NCBI GenBank assembly: GCA_002423245.1
Contig: DIVD01000077.1
Span: 1-35,521, forward strand
Direction of reading: 5' to 3'
Length of the DNA stretch: 35,521 nt
Origin: Rhodobacteraceae bacterium UBA6141
GTDB lineage: Bacteria; Pseudomonadota; Alphaproteobacteria; Rhodobacterales; Rhodobacteraceae
A program made the position numbers and the translations under genes. The notes beneath the pieces are model-generated. The model was not told where the DNA came from. It ran no database searches and saw only the letters and a program-made list of their open reading frames with translations. Below are positions 24,916-33,486 of this stretch, piece after piece (within the stretch, counting starts at the first letter, position 1; each line of letters starts with the position of its first letter).

Positions 24916-25782
24916 ATGGACTATTTCATCGTTGTCGCGCTGGAGATGGTGCGCGCCGTCGCCTGGCTGGTGCTGCTGTCGGCGGGTCTTGCGATCATCT
25001 TCGGGATGATGCGTGTCATCAACTTCGCGCATGGCGAGTTTCTGATGCTCGGCGGCTATACCGTGGTGACATCGACACACGCGGGCGTCAATGAAGCGGT
25101 GGCGATTCTCATCCTTGCTCCGCTCAGCGTGGGACTGTTCGGGATCATCGTGGAGCGGTTGGTGATCCGGAGGCTTTACGGGAGGATCCTGGACAGTCTG
25201 CTGGCCACCTGGGGGTTGAGCATGCTGATGATCGGCGGAGTCACGCTGATTTTCGGCAATACCGTCGAGGGGATTGCATCTCCCTTCGGCGGGATGGCGA
25301 TCGGCGCTTATCAGGTGCCGATCTACAACTTCGTGCTGATCGGCTTCGCGGCGCTGGTGCTCTTCGGGGTCTGGGTGGTGCTGAAATTCACCAGGGCCGG
25401 GCTGATCGCCCGCGCCACCATGCAGAACCCCGCGATGGCCGAGGCATTGGGTGTCCGCACAAGCTGGGTCTACATGGCGACCTTCGGCATCGGTTCGGGG
25501 GTGACCGGGCTTGCCGGGGGGCTGATTGCACCGGTGACGGGGGTCGTGCCGACGATGGGGGTGAACTTTGTCGGTCAGGCGTTCATCACCGTCATCACCG
25601 GCGGCGCCGCAGTGATCACCGGCACGCTGTCCTCGGCTACGCTTCTGGGCACGATCAGCCAGGCCACGACTTTCCTCGCCGGGCCGGTCTACGGCGACGC
25701 GGCGCTGCTGCTGGTGGCGCTGGTGTTGCTGCGGCTGCTGCCACAGGGCATCACCGGCCGCATTTTCAAACGTTCGCTCTGA
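24916..25782 (+). CDS. Urea/amide-type ABC transporter permease, LivH/UrtB-like
   Basis: A 288-residue inner-membrane permease with about eight hydrophobic helices. GLAIIFGMMRVINFAHGEFLMLGGY near residue 25-50 is the LivH/UrtB hallmark. The loop RAGLIARATMQNPAMAEALGV around residue 160 is the coupling region contacting the ATPases. ATG 24916 has GGAG twelve or so bases upstream. It forms the channel with the next-encoded permease. Unlike many urea-specific UrtB proteins, which carry a long N-terminal extension, it has standard LivH length. Confidence 0.9.
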   Translation: MDYFIVVALEMVRAVAWLVLLSAGLAIIFGMMRVINFAHGEFLMLGGYTVVTSTHAGVNEAVAILILAPLSVGLFGIIVERLVIRRLYGRILDSLLATWGLSMLMIGGVTLIFGNTVEGIASPFGGMAIGAYQVPIYNFVLIGFAALVLFGVWVVLKFTRAGLIARATMQNPAMAEALGVRTSWVYMATFGIGSGVTGLAGGLIAPVTGVVPTMGVNFVGQAFITVITGGAAVITGTLSSATLLGTISQATTFLAGPVYGDAALLLVALVLLRLLPQGITGRIFKRSL

Positions 25783-25795
25783 GGAACCCGGAGAC

Positions 25796-26848
25796 ATGGA
25801 AAAATCCGCAATACGCGATCCTGGATTCTATTTGATGATCGCGATCGGGCTGGCCGCGCTGTTCATCGGGCCGCTGGTCGTGGACATGTTCACGATCATG
25901 CAGGTCACCCAATATGTCGTCCTGTCGGTCTTCGCGCTGTCGCTTGGCTATATCTGGGGCTTCGGCGGCATCCTCAGCTTTGGCCAGGCGGCGTTCTTCG
26001 GGCTCGGCGCCTATACCTTTGCCGTCGCCTCGATCAACATCGGCGAGACGACGATCCCGCTGATCCTTTCGTTCCTGCTGCCCGCCGCCTTTGGCGCGGC
26101 GCTGGGCTACTTCATGTTCTACGGCAAGTTGTCGGACGTGTATCTGGGCGTGGTGACGATGGTGGTCACGCTGATCTTCTGGAAGCTGGCCAACCACACC
26201 GCCGGGCCGGAATATGTGATCGGCAAGGCGCGGCTGGGGGGGTTCAACGGCATTCCGTCGATCCCTACCCTGAACATCCCCGGAGAGCCGGACGCCTGGC
26301 TTGACCCGGCGCAACTGTTCCAAGTGTTCATGGCTATCCTGATTGCGGTCTATGTCGGGCTGCGGCTTCTGATCGCGTCGGATTTCGGCCGCGTCTCGAT
26401 CGGGATCCGCGAGAACGAGACCCGCGCCTCGCTGCTGGGTTACGACGTGCGCAAGCACAAGGTGATCGTCTTCTCCATCGGCTCGGGCATCGCCGGGCTC
26501 GCCGGGGCGATGTGGGCGACCTACCAGTCGTTCATCGACCCCAACGCCTTCGGCATGGAGATGTCGGCCAAGGCGCTGGTCTGGGTGATGGCGGGCGGCG
26601 TGGGCACGCTGGTCGGGCCGATCCTTGGGGTGATCCTGCTGCAATGGTTGACGCTGAAACTGGGGATGATGGAGCTGCTGAACAGCTTCGTGGTGCTTGG
26701 GGCGATCATGATGGCGCTGGTGCTGGCGCTGCCCAAGGGGATGGTGCCGACGCTGCGCGGCTGGGCGCTGACCGGCTGGACACTGGCGCGGCGGGGCAGG
26801 GGCGCAGCCCGGGCGAAGAAGCCCGGTGAGGAAGGAGGCGCGGGATGA
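25796..26848 (+). CDS. Urea/amide-type ABC transporter permease, LivM/UrtC-like
   Basis: A 350-residue permease. YVVLSVFALSLGYIWGFGGILSFGQAAFFGLGAY (quoted here only as the region at about residues 40-73) has the LSLGxxWGxxGxLSFGQ pattern of LivM/UrtC. The coupling loop is DFGRVSIGIRENETRASLLGYDV near residue 200. ATG 25796 is 13 bases after the previous stop and is preceded by GAGGAA and GGAGAC. The C-terminal tail is basic (RRGRGAARAKKPGEEGG). Its last four bases overlap the next ATPase gene, so the two are coupled. Confidence 0.9.
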   Translation: MEKSAIRDPGFYLMIAIGLAALFIGPLVVDMFTIMQVTQYVVLSVFALSLGYIWGFGGILSFGQAAFFGLGAYTFAVASINIGETTIPLILSFLLPAAFGAALGYFMFYGKLSDVYLGVVTMVVTLIFWKLANHTAGPEYVIGKARLGGFNGIPSIPTLNIPGEPDAWLDPAQLFQVFMAILIAVYVGLRLLIASDFGRVSIGIRENETRASLLGYDVRKHKVIVFSIGSGIAGLAGAMWATYQSFIDPNAFGMEMSAKALVWVMAGGVGTLVGPILGVILLQWLTLKLGMMELLNSFVVLGAIMMALVLALPKGMVPTLRGWALTGWTLARRGRGAARAKKPGEEGGAG

Positions 26849-27585
26849 CCGAGGTCGAAGGCTACAAGATCCTGCGCACGCGCGGGCTGACCATGCAGTT
26901 CGGCGGCGTCACCGCGGTCGACAATGTCGATTTAGATCTGAACGACGGCGAGTTGCGCTGCCTGCTGGGACCGAACGGGGCGGGGAAATCCACCTTCTTC
27001 AAATGCCTCACCGGCCAGCTGACGCCGACCAGAGGCGAGATCACCTTCAAGGATCAGCCGATCACCGGCTGGAACACCCATGACATCGTGAACCTGGGCG
27101 TGGGGATCAAGACGCAGGTGCCCAACCTGTTCAACGGCGTCTCTGTGTACGAGAACGTCCGCCTTGCGTCGCGGCGCAAGCACATGCCCGCCATGGCCCG
27201 CGAGATCGCCGAGAAGATGATGGAGAAATGCGGCATCTCGCATCTGGCGCGGCGCGAAGTGGGCCTTCTGGCCCACGGCCAGCGCCAGCTTGTCGAACTG
27301 GCGATGGTGCTGGCCGAGGAGCCGAGCCTGATTTTGCTGGACGAGCCCGCCGCCGGGATGACCGGCGACGAACGCGACCGTCTGGCGCAACTGGTGCTGG
27401 AGGCGGCCCGAGGGTCGGCGGTGATCGTGGTCGAACACGACATGCAGTTCATCCGCCAGATCGCCAAATTTGTCACCGTGTTCAACCGCGGCGCGATCTT
27501 CCGCGAGGCGATGATCGACGACATCATGCGCGACCGCGCCGTTCAGGAAATCTATCTGGGGAAACAGGCCAATGCCGCTGCTTGA
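26845..27585 (+). CDS. Urea/amide-type ABC transporter ATPase, LivG/UrtD-like
   Basis: A 246-residue ATPase. Walker A GPNGAGKST is at residues 42-50, followed by FFKCLTGQLTPTRGEI; the signature-equivalent LLAHGQRQLVELAM and Walker B LILLDEPAAGM are typical of LivG/UrtD, as is FNGVSVYENV. It should energise the two permeases with the next-encoded ATPase. The gene overlaps its neighbours by 4 and 14 bases. No extra domain is present. Confidence 0.9.
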   Translation: MTEVEGYKILRTRGLTMQFGGVTAVDNVDLDLNDGELRCLLGPNGAGKSTFFKCLTGQLTPTRGEITFKDQPITGWNTHDIVNLGVGIKTQVPNLFNGVSVYENVRLASRRKHMPAMAREIAEKMMEKCGISHLARREVGLLAHGQRQLVELAMVLAEEPSLILLDEPAAGMTGDERDRLAQLVLEAARGSAVIVVEHDMQFIRQIAKFVTVFNRGAIFREAMIDDIMRDRAVQEIYLGKQANAAA

Positions 27586-28282
27586 GGTGAAGGGCCTTTC
27601 GGCCGCGCACGGTCTGGTGCCCGCGCTGCACCGGGTCGATTTCCATGTCGAGCAGGGCGAGGTGGTCGGCGTGCTGGGCCACAACGGCATGGGAAAGACC
27701 ACGCTGATGCGCGCGATCATGGGCTTTGTGAAGGTCACCGGCGGTGACATCCGGTTCGAGGGAAGCTCGATCCTCGGGTTGCCGGTGAATGCGCGCGCCA
27801 GGCTGGGGATCGGCCATGTGCCGCAGGGGCGCGAGATCTTCCCGAACCTCTCGGTCGAGGAGAACCTTCAGGTCGGCATCGTCGGCGGCAAGGCGGCGAT
27901 GGCCGGGACGGTGGCCGAGGTGCTGGAGCTGTTTCCGCGCCTCGAGCGGCTTCTGGACCGGCGCGGCGGCGCGCTGTCGGGGGGCGAGCAGCAGTTGCTG
28001 GCGCTGGCCCGCTGTCTGTGCCGCAAGCCCAATGTGATGCTGCTGGACGAGCCGACCGAGGGCATCCAGCCGTCGATCATCGACGAGATTTCCGAAACGC
28101 TGAGCGCGCTGACGCGGCGGCAGGACATCACCATCGTGCTGGTCGAACAGAACCTGGAATTCATCGCGGGCCTCTGCTCGCGGGTTTATGCGATTTCGAA
28201 TGGCATTCTGGATCGCCAGATTCCGCGCGAACAGCTGACCGATTCCCGCGCCGTGAGTGAGTTCATGGGCTTCGTGACGTGA
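27572..28282 (+). CDS. Urea/amide-type ABC transporter ATPase, LivF/UrtE-like
   Basis: A 236-residue ATPase with Walker A GHNGMGKTT at 36-44, IGHVPQGREIFPNLSVEENL in the middle, signature LSGGEQQLLALAR and Walker B VMLLDEPTEGIQPSII. GHNGMGKTTL with the PTEGIQPSII tail is the UrtE type, as opposed to the GANGAGKTT of amino-acid LivF proteins, favouring a urea/amide importer. It completes the five-part transporter. A short hairpin and 106 bases separate it from the amidase gene, leaving room for partial termination or a second promoter. Confidence 0.9.
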   Translation: MPLLEVKGLSAAHGLVPALHRVDFHVEQGEVVGVLGHNGMGKTTLMRAIMGFVKVTGGDIRFEGSSILGLPVNARARLGIGHVPQGREIFPNLSVEENLQVGIVGGKAAMAGTVAEVLELFPRLERLLDRRGGALSGGEQQLLALARCLCRKPNVMLLDEPTEGIQPSIIDEISETLSALTRRQDITIVLVEQNLEFIAGLCSRVYAISNGILDRQIPREQLTDSRAVSEFMGFVT

Positions 28283-28286
28283 CCCC

Positions 28287-28301
28287 GGGGCGCCACGCCC
28301 C
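28287..28301 (+). terminator. Small GC hairpin after the transporter genes
   Basis: GGGGCG (28287-28292) and CGCCCC (28296-28301) pair around CCA just after the ATPase stop. There is no T-run, so it is more likely a message-stabilising or attenuating hairpin than a full terminator. Confidence 0.35.
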
Positions 28302-28388
28302 CTTCCGTTTCAACCACCCGCCTTCCGCTTCGCCTGCCGGGACGGAGCCGGGGTACCCCATGCCAAAGCACCAGAAGGAGAACAAGAC

Positions 28389-29903
28389 ATGTCTGTCCAA
28401 CTACCAACCGAAGATCAGCTCGGCGACGTCGCCGCCACGCTCGGCATGCACCTGTCGCCCGCCGATGTCGCCTCGTTCAAGGGGCTGATGAAGGGCTATG
28501 TCGAGGCTTATAACGCCGTGGCCCTGATGCCCGACACGCTGCCCGAGGTGAGCTATCCGCGCACCATGGGTGTCCGCCCCGCGCCCGAGGACAACCCGCT
28601 GAACGCCTGGTATGTCAAAAGCACCGTGAAGGGCGCGTCGGAGGGCAAACTGGCGGGCAAGACCGTCGTACTGAAAGACAACGTGATGCTGGCGGGCGTG
28701 CAGCTGATGAACGGCTCCTCGACGCTGGAAGGCTATGTGCCCGATGTCGACGCCACCATCGTCACCCGGCTGCTGGATGCCGGGGCGACGATCCTCGGCA
28801 AGGCGCATTGCGAATGCTTCTGCATGTCGGGCGGCAGCCATACGGGCGCGTTGGGTCCGGTGCGCAACCCGCACGATCCAAGTCGTTCGGCGGGTGGGTC
28901 GTCCTCGGGCTCGGCGGTGCTGGTGTCGCTCGGCGAGGTCGACATGGCGATCGGCGGCGATCAGGGCGGCTCGATCCGCATGCCATCGTCGTTCTGCGGC
29001 ACTGTGGGCATGAAGCCGACGCATGGCCTTGTGCCCTATACCGGCATCGTCCCGATCGAGATCTATGTGGATCACACCGGTCCGATCACCGCAACCGTCG
29101 CCGACAATGCGCTGATGCTGGAGGTTCTGGCCGGTCCCGACGGCTACGACAGCCGCCAGTTTGCCTGCAAGACTGCCCCCTATACCGAGGCGCTCGGCCG
29201 GCCGGTCAAAGGGATGAAGGTGGCGGTCCTCACCGAGGGGTTCGGTCAGCCCGGCGCGATGGACGGGGTGGATCGGAAGGTGCGCGCGGCCGCGCAACGG
29301 CTCGCGGATCTGGGGATCACCGTCGATGAGGTTTCGGTCCCGATGCATCTGGTCGCCCCGGCGCTGTGGGTTCCCATCGGGCTTCAGGGTCTGACCCAGA
29401 CGATGATGCTGGGCGATGGCTATGGCACCAGCCGCCAGGATATGTATGTGCTCAGCTTCATGGATTTCCACCGCAGCTGGCGCCAGCGCGCCAATGAGCT
29501 GTCGGAAACCCTGAAGCTGGCCATGCTGTTCGCGCAATATGCGGACGACACCTATGGCAAGCGCTTCTATGGCAAGGCCGTGAACCTCAGCTACAAGGTG
29601 CGGGCGGCCTATGACGCCGTGCTGGCCGACTACGACGCGATCCTGATGCCGACCACGCCGATGACCGCGACGCCGCTGCCCGCCGCCGATGCCAGCCGCG
29701 AGGAAGTGGTGATGCGCGCCTTCGAGATGCTGCCCAATACCTCCCCGTTCGATGTCTCGCATCACCCGGCGCTGACCGTGCCCTGTGGCATGCTGGACGG
29801 TTTGCCGGTCGGGATGCAGCTTGTCGGCAAGTTCTGGGACGAAGCCACGCTGTATCGCATCGCCCACGCGTTCGAGCAGTCGGGCGACTGGAAGGAGCTG
29901 TAA
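28389..29903 (+). CDS. Amidase, Rhodococcus-type (nitrile-pathway amidase class)
   Basis: A 504-residue amidase-signature enzyme; ATG 28389 follows AAGGAG. Catalytic residues are Lys96 (KTVVLKDN), Ser171 (SAGGSSSGSA) and Ser195 (GGDQGGSIR), the same three positions as known for the Rhodococcus N-771 amidase. ILGKAHCECFCMSGGSHTGALGP and VDMAIGGDQGGSIRMPSSFCG are signatures of that long class, which has an N-terminal alpha-helical domain. It hydrolyses an amide to acid and ammonia in the cytoplasm. Placed between a urea/amide importer and urease genes and two bases before ureE, it likely acts on the imported compound. A ureide or acylurea yielding urea would connect it with urease, but this is inference. 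Confidence 0.9.
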   Translation: MSVQLPTEDQLGDVAATLGMHLSPADVASFKGLMKGYVEAYNAVALMPDTLPEVSYPRTMGVRPAPEDNPLNAWYVKSTVKGASEGKLAGKTVVLKDNVMLAGVQLMNGSSTLEGYVPDVDATIVTRLLDAGATILGKAHCECFCMSGGSHTGALGPVRNPHDPSRSAGGSSSGSAVLVSLGEVDMAIGGDQGGSIRMPSSFCGTVGMKPTHGLVPYTGIVPIEIYVDHTGPITATVADNALMLEVLAGPDGYDSRQFACKTAPYTEALGRPVKGMKVAVLTEGFGQPGAMDGVDRKVRAAAQRLADLGITVDEVSVPMHLVAPALWVPIGLQGLTQTMMLGDGYGTSRQDMYVLSFMDFHRSWRQRANELSETLKLAMLFAQYADDTYGKRFYGKAVNLSYKVRAAYDAVLADYDAILMPTTPMTATPLPAADASREEVVMRAFEMLPNTSPFDVSHHPALTVPCGMLDGLPVGMQLVGKFWDEATLYRIAHAFEQSGDWKEL

Positions 29904-29905
29904 GC

Positions 29906-30400
29906 ATGACCGGCACACCGGATTTCCCCGGCCACGCTCCCGGCAGAGAGCCGCTCGTGCTGAGCTGCATCCTCGGCAATGCCGGGGAAGGGGTGTGGCA
30001 AGACCAGCTGCACGAGATGGAGCATCGGGGGCAGGTGGAATACCTGTCGATCCCCGAGACCGAGGCCGCGCGGCGGCGGATGCGGATCTTCACCGACCGG
30101 GGCCGCGACTGCGCCATCGCCCTGCCGCGCGAGCAGCAGCTTGAAGATGGGGCGGTGCTGCATATCGCACCGGGGCTGGCGATCATCGCCCGGGTTTATG
30201 GCGGCCGGCGGTTGCGGCTGGTGCCGCATTCGATCTCCGACGCGCTGCGCATCGGCCATTGGTGCGGCAACCTGCACTGGAAGGTGGTGTTCGGCGACGG
30301 CTGGATGGAGGTGGTTCTGGACGGCCCCGAAGAACGCTACCGCGACCGGCTGCGCGACCTCGCGCCGCTCGCGGGCGTCGATATCGGCGCGCCGGAATGA
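29906..30400 (+). CDS. ureE: Urease accessory protein UreE-like
   Basis: A 164-residue protein with the UreE two-domain layout: an N-terminal peptide-binding domain (RMRIFTDRGRDCAIALPRE) and a metal-binding domain with ARVYGGRRLRLV then IGHWCGNLHWKVVFG. UreE delivers nickel to the apo-urease. The central GNxH motif is kept, but the HDHVLD-type pair of histidines is missing (EVVLDGPEERY) and there is no histidine-rich tail, so its nickel capacity should be low. The divergence parallels that of UreC. It overlaps ureF as ATGA. Confidence 0.82.
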   Translation: MTGTPDFPGHAPGREPLVLSCILGNAGEGVWQDQLHEMEHRGQVEYLSIPETEAARRRMRIFTDRGRDCAIALPREQQLEDGAVLHIAPGLAIIARVYGGRRLRLVPHSISDALRIGHWCGNLHWKVVFGDGWMEVVLDGPEERYRDRLRDLAPLAGVDIGAPE

Positions 30401-31098
30401 TCGCCGGGGCCGGGCAACCGGCGGGCACGGGCGCGGCGCCGGACATGCGGCTGCTGCGCGCGCTGCATTTCGCCGACAGCGCCTTTCCCAGCGGCGGCTT
30501 CGCCTTTTCCTGGGGGCTTGAGACGCTGCTGGCCGAGGGCCGCGCCGACGGGCGCAACCTGCGCGGCTGGATCGCGGCCGAGCTGCGCGGGCGCTGGCAT
30601 CAGTTCGACAGGGTGGCACTGGCGGGTGGGTTCTGGCACAGCGGTGTAGCGCTGCTGGCCTGGGACCGGATCGTCGACGAATCCATCGCCGCCGAGGGCG
30701 CGCGGCTGGACTCGCTGCGGGCGGGAGCAGCGCTGCTGGCTTCGGCCCGCGCCATCGGCCTTGCTGTCGATCCGGCCTTTGCCGAGGCCTCCGATGACAG
30801 AGCGGATGCGGGGCATTTCCCGGTGGTTCAGGGCCACGTGCTTGCGATCGCGGGGCTTGATCTGCCCGCGGCGCTGGCGGTTTCGGCCACCACCGCCGCG
30901 CGGGGACTTTCGTCAGCGGCGGTGCGGCTGGGGCGCAGCGGGGCGATTTCCATGCAAAAGGATCTGCTGGCCCTGATGCCGCTGATCGCGGATCTCGCCG
31001 CCGCGCCGCCCGACCGGGACACTCTGCCGGGCTCATTCGCGCCGCTGTCGGACATCGCGCTGATGCGGCCGGCAGCGGGTCGGCTTTTCGTCAACTGA
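30397..31098 (+). CDS. ureF: Urease accessory protein UreF-like
   Basis: A 233-residue all-helical protein. LLRALHFADSAFPSGGFAFSWGLETLLAEGR at about residues 13-45 matches the UreF start pattern (LLxLxDSxFPxGxFxxSxGLE), and the C-terminal third (ISMQKDLLALMPLIAD) is also familiar. UreF, with UreD and UreG, forms the complex that inserts carbamylated lysine and nickel. ATG 30397 overlaps the ureE stop; an internal ATG at MRLLRALHF would be a shorter choice. Thirteen bases separate it from ureAB. Confidence 0.87.
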   Translation: MIAGAGQPAGTGAAPDMRLLRALHFADSAFPSGGFAFSWGLETLLAEGRADGRNLRGWIAAELRGRWHQFDRVALAGGFWHSGVALLAWDRIVDESIAAEGARLDSLRAGAALLASARAIGLAVDPAFAEASDDRADAGHFPVVQGHVLAIAGLDLPAALAVSATTAARGLSSAAVRLGRSGAISMQKDLLALMPLIADLAAAPPDRDTLPGSFAPLSDIALMRPAAGRLFVN

Positions 31099-31111
31099 AC
31101 CGGAGCAGACC

Positions 31112-31786
31112 ATGCACCTGACCCCCACCGAGATGGAGCGGCTGACCATCTTCACCGCCGCGGAACTCGCCCGGCGGTATCTGCGGCTGGGCATCCGGCT
31201 GGCCCACCCCGAGGCGGTGGCGCTGCTGGCGGATGAACTGCTGACCGCTGCACGGCTGGGCTGGACGCATCCGCGCATCGTAAGCCATGCCGCCACGATC
31301 CTCACCGCCGAGCAGGTGGAGCCGGGCGTGGCGCATCTGCTGAAAACCTTCTCGGTCGAGGTCTCGATGGCCGAGGGCACCAAGCTGGTGACGGTGTTCG
31401 ACCCGATCGCCGGCGCGCCGGGCGATCCGCGCCCTGGCGAGGTGATCCCCGCCGAGGGCGAGATCGAGCTGAACGCCGGGCGGCCCCGGCGGGTGCTGCG
31501 GGTGCTGAACACCGGCGACCGCACCATACAGGTGCGCAGCCACGCGCATTTCTTCGAGGTCAACCGCGCGCTGGACTTCGACCGCCGCGCGGCCTTCGGG
31601 ATGCGACTCGACCGGCCATCGGGCGGCGGCGTGCGCTTTGATCCGGGGATCGAAAAGGACGTGGTGCTGGTGTCCTATGCGGGCGCGCGGCGCATCCACG
31701 GCTTCGCGGGCCTGACCGAGGGCGCGGCCGACACGAGCGAAGCGATGGCCATCGGGCGCGCCATTGACAGGGGGTATATACGATGA
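31112..31786 (+). CDS. Urease gamma-beta fusion subunit
   Basis: A 224-residue fusion, as in Helicobacter UreA: residues 1-100 are gamma (MHLTPTEMERLTIFTAAELAR, HPEAVALLADELLTAAR) and 105-224 are beta (PGEVIPAEGEIELNAGR, NTGDRTIQVRSHAHFFEVNR, DFDRRAAFGMRLD, VRFDPG). The linker is short. Most proteobacterial ureases have separate ureA and ureB. SHYHF of the usual beta subunit is SHAHF here. ATG 31112 follows GGAGCAG. It overlaps ureC by four bases, so the subunits are produced in equal amounts. Confidence 0.9.
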   Translation: MHLTPTEMERLTIFTAAELARRYLRLGIRLAHPEAVALLADELLTAARLGWTHPRIVSHAATILTAEQVEPGVAHLLKTFSVEVSMAEGTKLVTVFDPIAGAPGDPRPGEVIPAEGEIELNAGRPRRVLRVLNTGDRTIQVRSHAHFFEVNRALDFDRRAAFGMRLDRPSGGGVRFDPGIEKDVVLVSYAGARRIHGFAGLTEGAADTSEAMAIGRAIDRGYIR

Positions 31787-33486
31787 TGATCAGCCGCGCC
31801 GCCTATGCGGGGCTTTACGGGCCGACGAAGGGCGACATGGTGCGGCTTGCCGACACCTCGCTTCTGGCCGAGATTGAGCATGACTTCACCAGTTATGGCG
31901 ACGAGCTGACCACCGGCGCGGGCAAGATGATGCGCGACGGCGAGGGGTTCTGCACCACCGGCACGGCGGCCTCTGGCGCGCTGGACATGGTGATCCAGAA
32001 CGCGGTGATCATTGATGCGGTGCTGGGCATCGTGAAGGGCGATATCGGGGTGCGTGACGGGCGGATCGTCGGCATCGGCAAGGCCGGCAATCCCGACATT
32101 CTGGACGGCGTGGACCCAAGGCTGGTGACCGGACCGAACACCACCGTGGTGCATGGCGACAACCATTTCGTCACCGCCGGCGCGATCGAGGCGCATGCGC
32201 ATTTCCTGTCGCCGCAGCAGGCGCATCACGCGCTGGCGGGCGGCACCACGACGATGATCGGCATGTCGCCGGGGCCGAATTTCGACGTGAGCTGTTCGGG
32301 TCCGAACACTCTGGGCCGGCTGATCCTTGCCGCCGATGAATATCCGCTGAACTTCGGCTTTCTGGGGCGGGGCTGCTCGGACCCCGGCGCGGTGGCCGAA
32401 AGCGTGGCGGGCGGTGCGCTGGGCGTGAAGATCCACGAGGATTTCGGCGCCTCTCCGGCGGTGCTGGACGGCTGTCTGCGGGCGGCGGAGGCGGCGGATT
32501 TCTCGGTGCATCTGCATACCGACACGATTAACGAATTCGGCTTTTATCAGGACACGATGGCAGCGATCGCCGGCCGCACCATCCATATGTATCACACCGA
32601 GGGGGCGGGCGGCGGCCACGCGCCTGACATCCTCGCGGTGAACGGTTTCGCCAATGTGCTGCCGTCCTCGACCAACCCGACCAACCCCTTCACGCTTTCC
32701 GCGCTGGAGGAAGGCGTGCCGATGACCATGCTTGCGCATATGATGAGCTTTGATCTGATCGAGGACGTGGCCTTCGCCGAGGCGCGCATCCGCCCGCAGT
32801 CGATGGCGGCCGAGGATCTGCTGCACGACATGGGGGCGATCTCGATCTTCGCCACCGACACGCAGGGGATGGGACGGCTGGCGGAAAGCGTCGCCAAATG
32901 CTGGCAGCTCGCCAGCGTGATGAAGGACCGGGTGGGCCGCCTGCCCGGCGAAAAGACCGCCCGCGCCGACAATGAGCGCATCCTGCGCTATATCGCCAAG
33001 CTGACGATCAACCCGGCGATCGCGGCGGGGATCGCCGACCATGTCGGCGGTCTCGAGCCGGGCAAGATGGCCGACATCGTATTGTGGCCGTTCGCCTTTT
33101 TCGGCGCCAAGCCCTCGCTGGTGATCAAGGCGGGGACCATCGTCTGGGCGACGATGGGCGACGGCAACGGCAGCTTTCCCGGGGCAGAGCCGATGATTCA
33201 CCGCCCGATGTGGGGATCGCTGGGCAGCGCCAGGCACCGTCTGGGCGTGATCTTCGTCAGCCGTCTGGCGATCGAGGCGGGCACGGCCGCGCGGCTGGGT
33301 GCGCTGAAGCCCTTGGTGCCGATCCGCCCGGTCCGCGCGCTGGGCAAGCGCGACATGATCCGCAACGCCACCCTGCCGGCGATCGAGGTCGATCCCCGGA
33401 CATTCGACGTGCGCGCCGACGGTGTGCTTCTGACCTGTGAGCCGGCAACGAATGTGCCCCTCGCCCGGAGGTATTTCTTGCGATGA
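31783..33486 (+). CDS. ureC: Urease alpha subunit-like nickel amidohydrolase with altered active-site flap
   Basis: A 567-residue catalytic subunit with all expected metal residues: His138 and His140 (AIEAHAHFLSPQQ), carbamylated Lys216 with His218 (GVKIHEDFG), His245 (LHTDTINE), His271 (YHTEGAGGGHAPD) and Asp359 (ATDTQGMGR). The mobile flap is different: canonical LDMLMVCHHLDP, holding the catalytic Cys and His, is MTMLAHMMSFDL (residues 314-325, bases 32722-32757), two residues shorter before EDVAFAEARIR. IDTHIHF is IEAHAHF and TRPMFGALG-type HRPMWGSLG. It may hydrolyse urea poorly or act on another compound. The fused ureAB, amidase and ABC transporter in the same operon fit a special substrate. 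Confidence 0.9.
   Translation: MMISRAAYAGLYGPTKGDMVRLADTSLLAEIEHDFTSYGDELTTGAGKMMRDGEGFCTTGTAASGALDMVIQNAVIIDAVLGIVKGDIGVRDGRIVGIGKAGNPDILDGVDPRLVTGPNTTVVHGDNHFVTAGAIEAHAHFLSPQQAHHALAGGTTTMIGMSPGPNFDVSCSGPNTLGRLILAADEYPLNFGFLGRGCSDPGAVAESVAGGALGVKIHEDFGASPAVLDGCLRAAEAADFSVHLHTDTINEFGFYQDTMAAIAGRTIHMYHTEGAGGGHAPDILAVNGFANVLPSSTNPTNPFTLSALEEGVPMTMLAHMMSFDLIEDVAFAEARIRPQSMAAEDLLHDMGAISIFATDTQGMGRLAESVAKCWQLASVMKDRVGRLPGEKTARADNERILRYIAKLTINPAIAAGIADHVGGLEPGKMADIVLWPFAFFGAKPSLVIKAGTIVWATMGDGNGSFPGAEPMIHRPMWGSLGSARHRLGVIFVSRLAIEAGTAARLGALKPLVPIRPVRALGKRDMIRNATLPAIEVDPRTFDVRADGVLLTCEPATNVPLARRYFLR

Noticed and set aside
31675..33237. Very long open frame (520 residues) on the minus strand opposite ureC, and similar ones opposite the amidase (28401-29918), the permeases (5671-7020, 24403-25797) and the binding protein (3971-5110)
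   Set aside because: Composition is Arg/His/Gln/Asp-rich without motifs, as expected from the antisense of GC-rich codons; each lies opposite a gene with clear family motifs.
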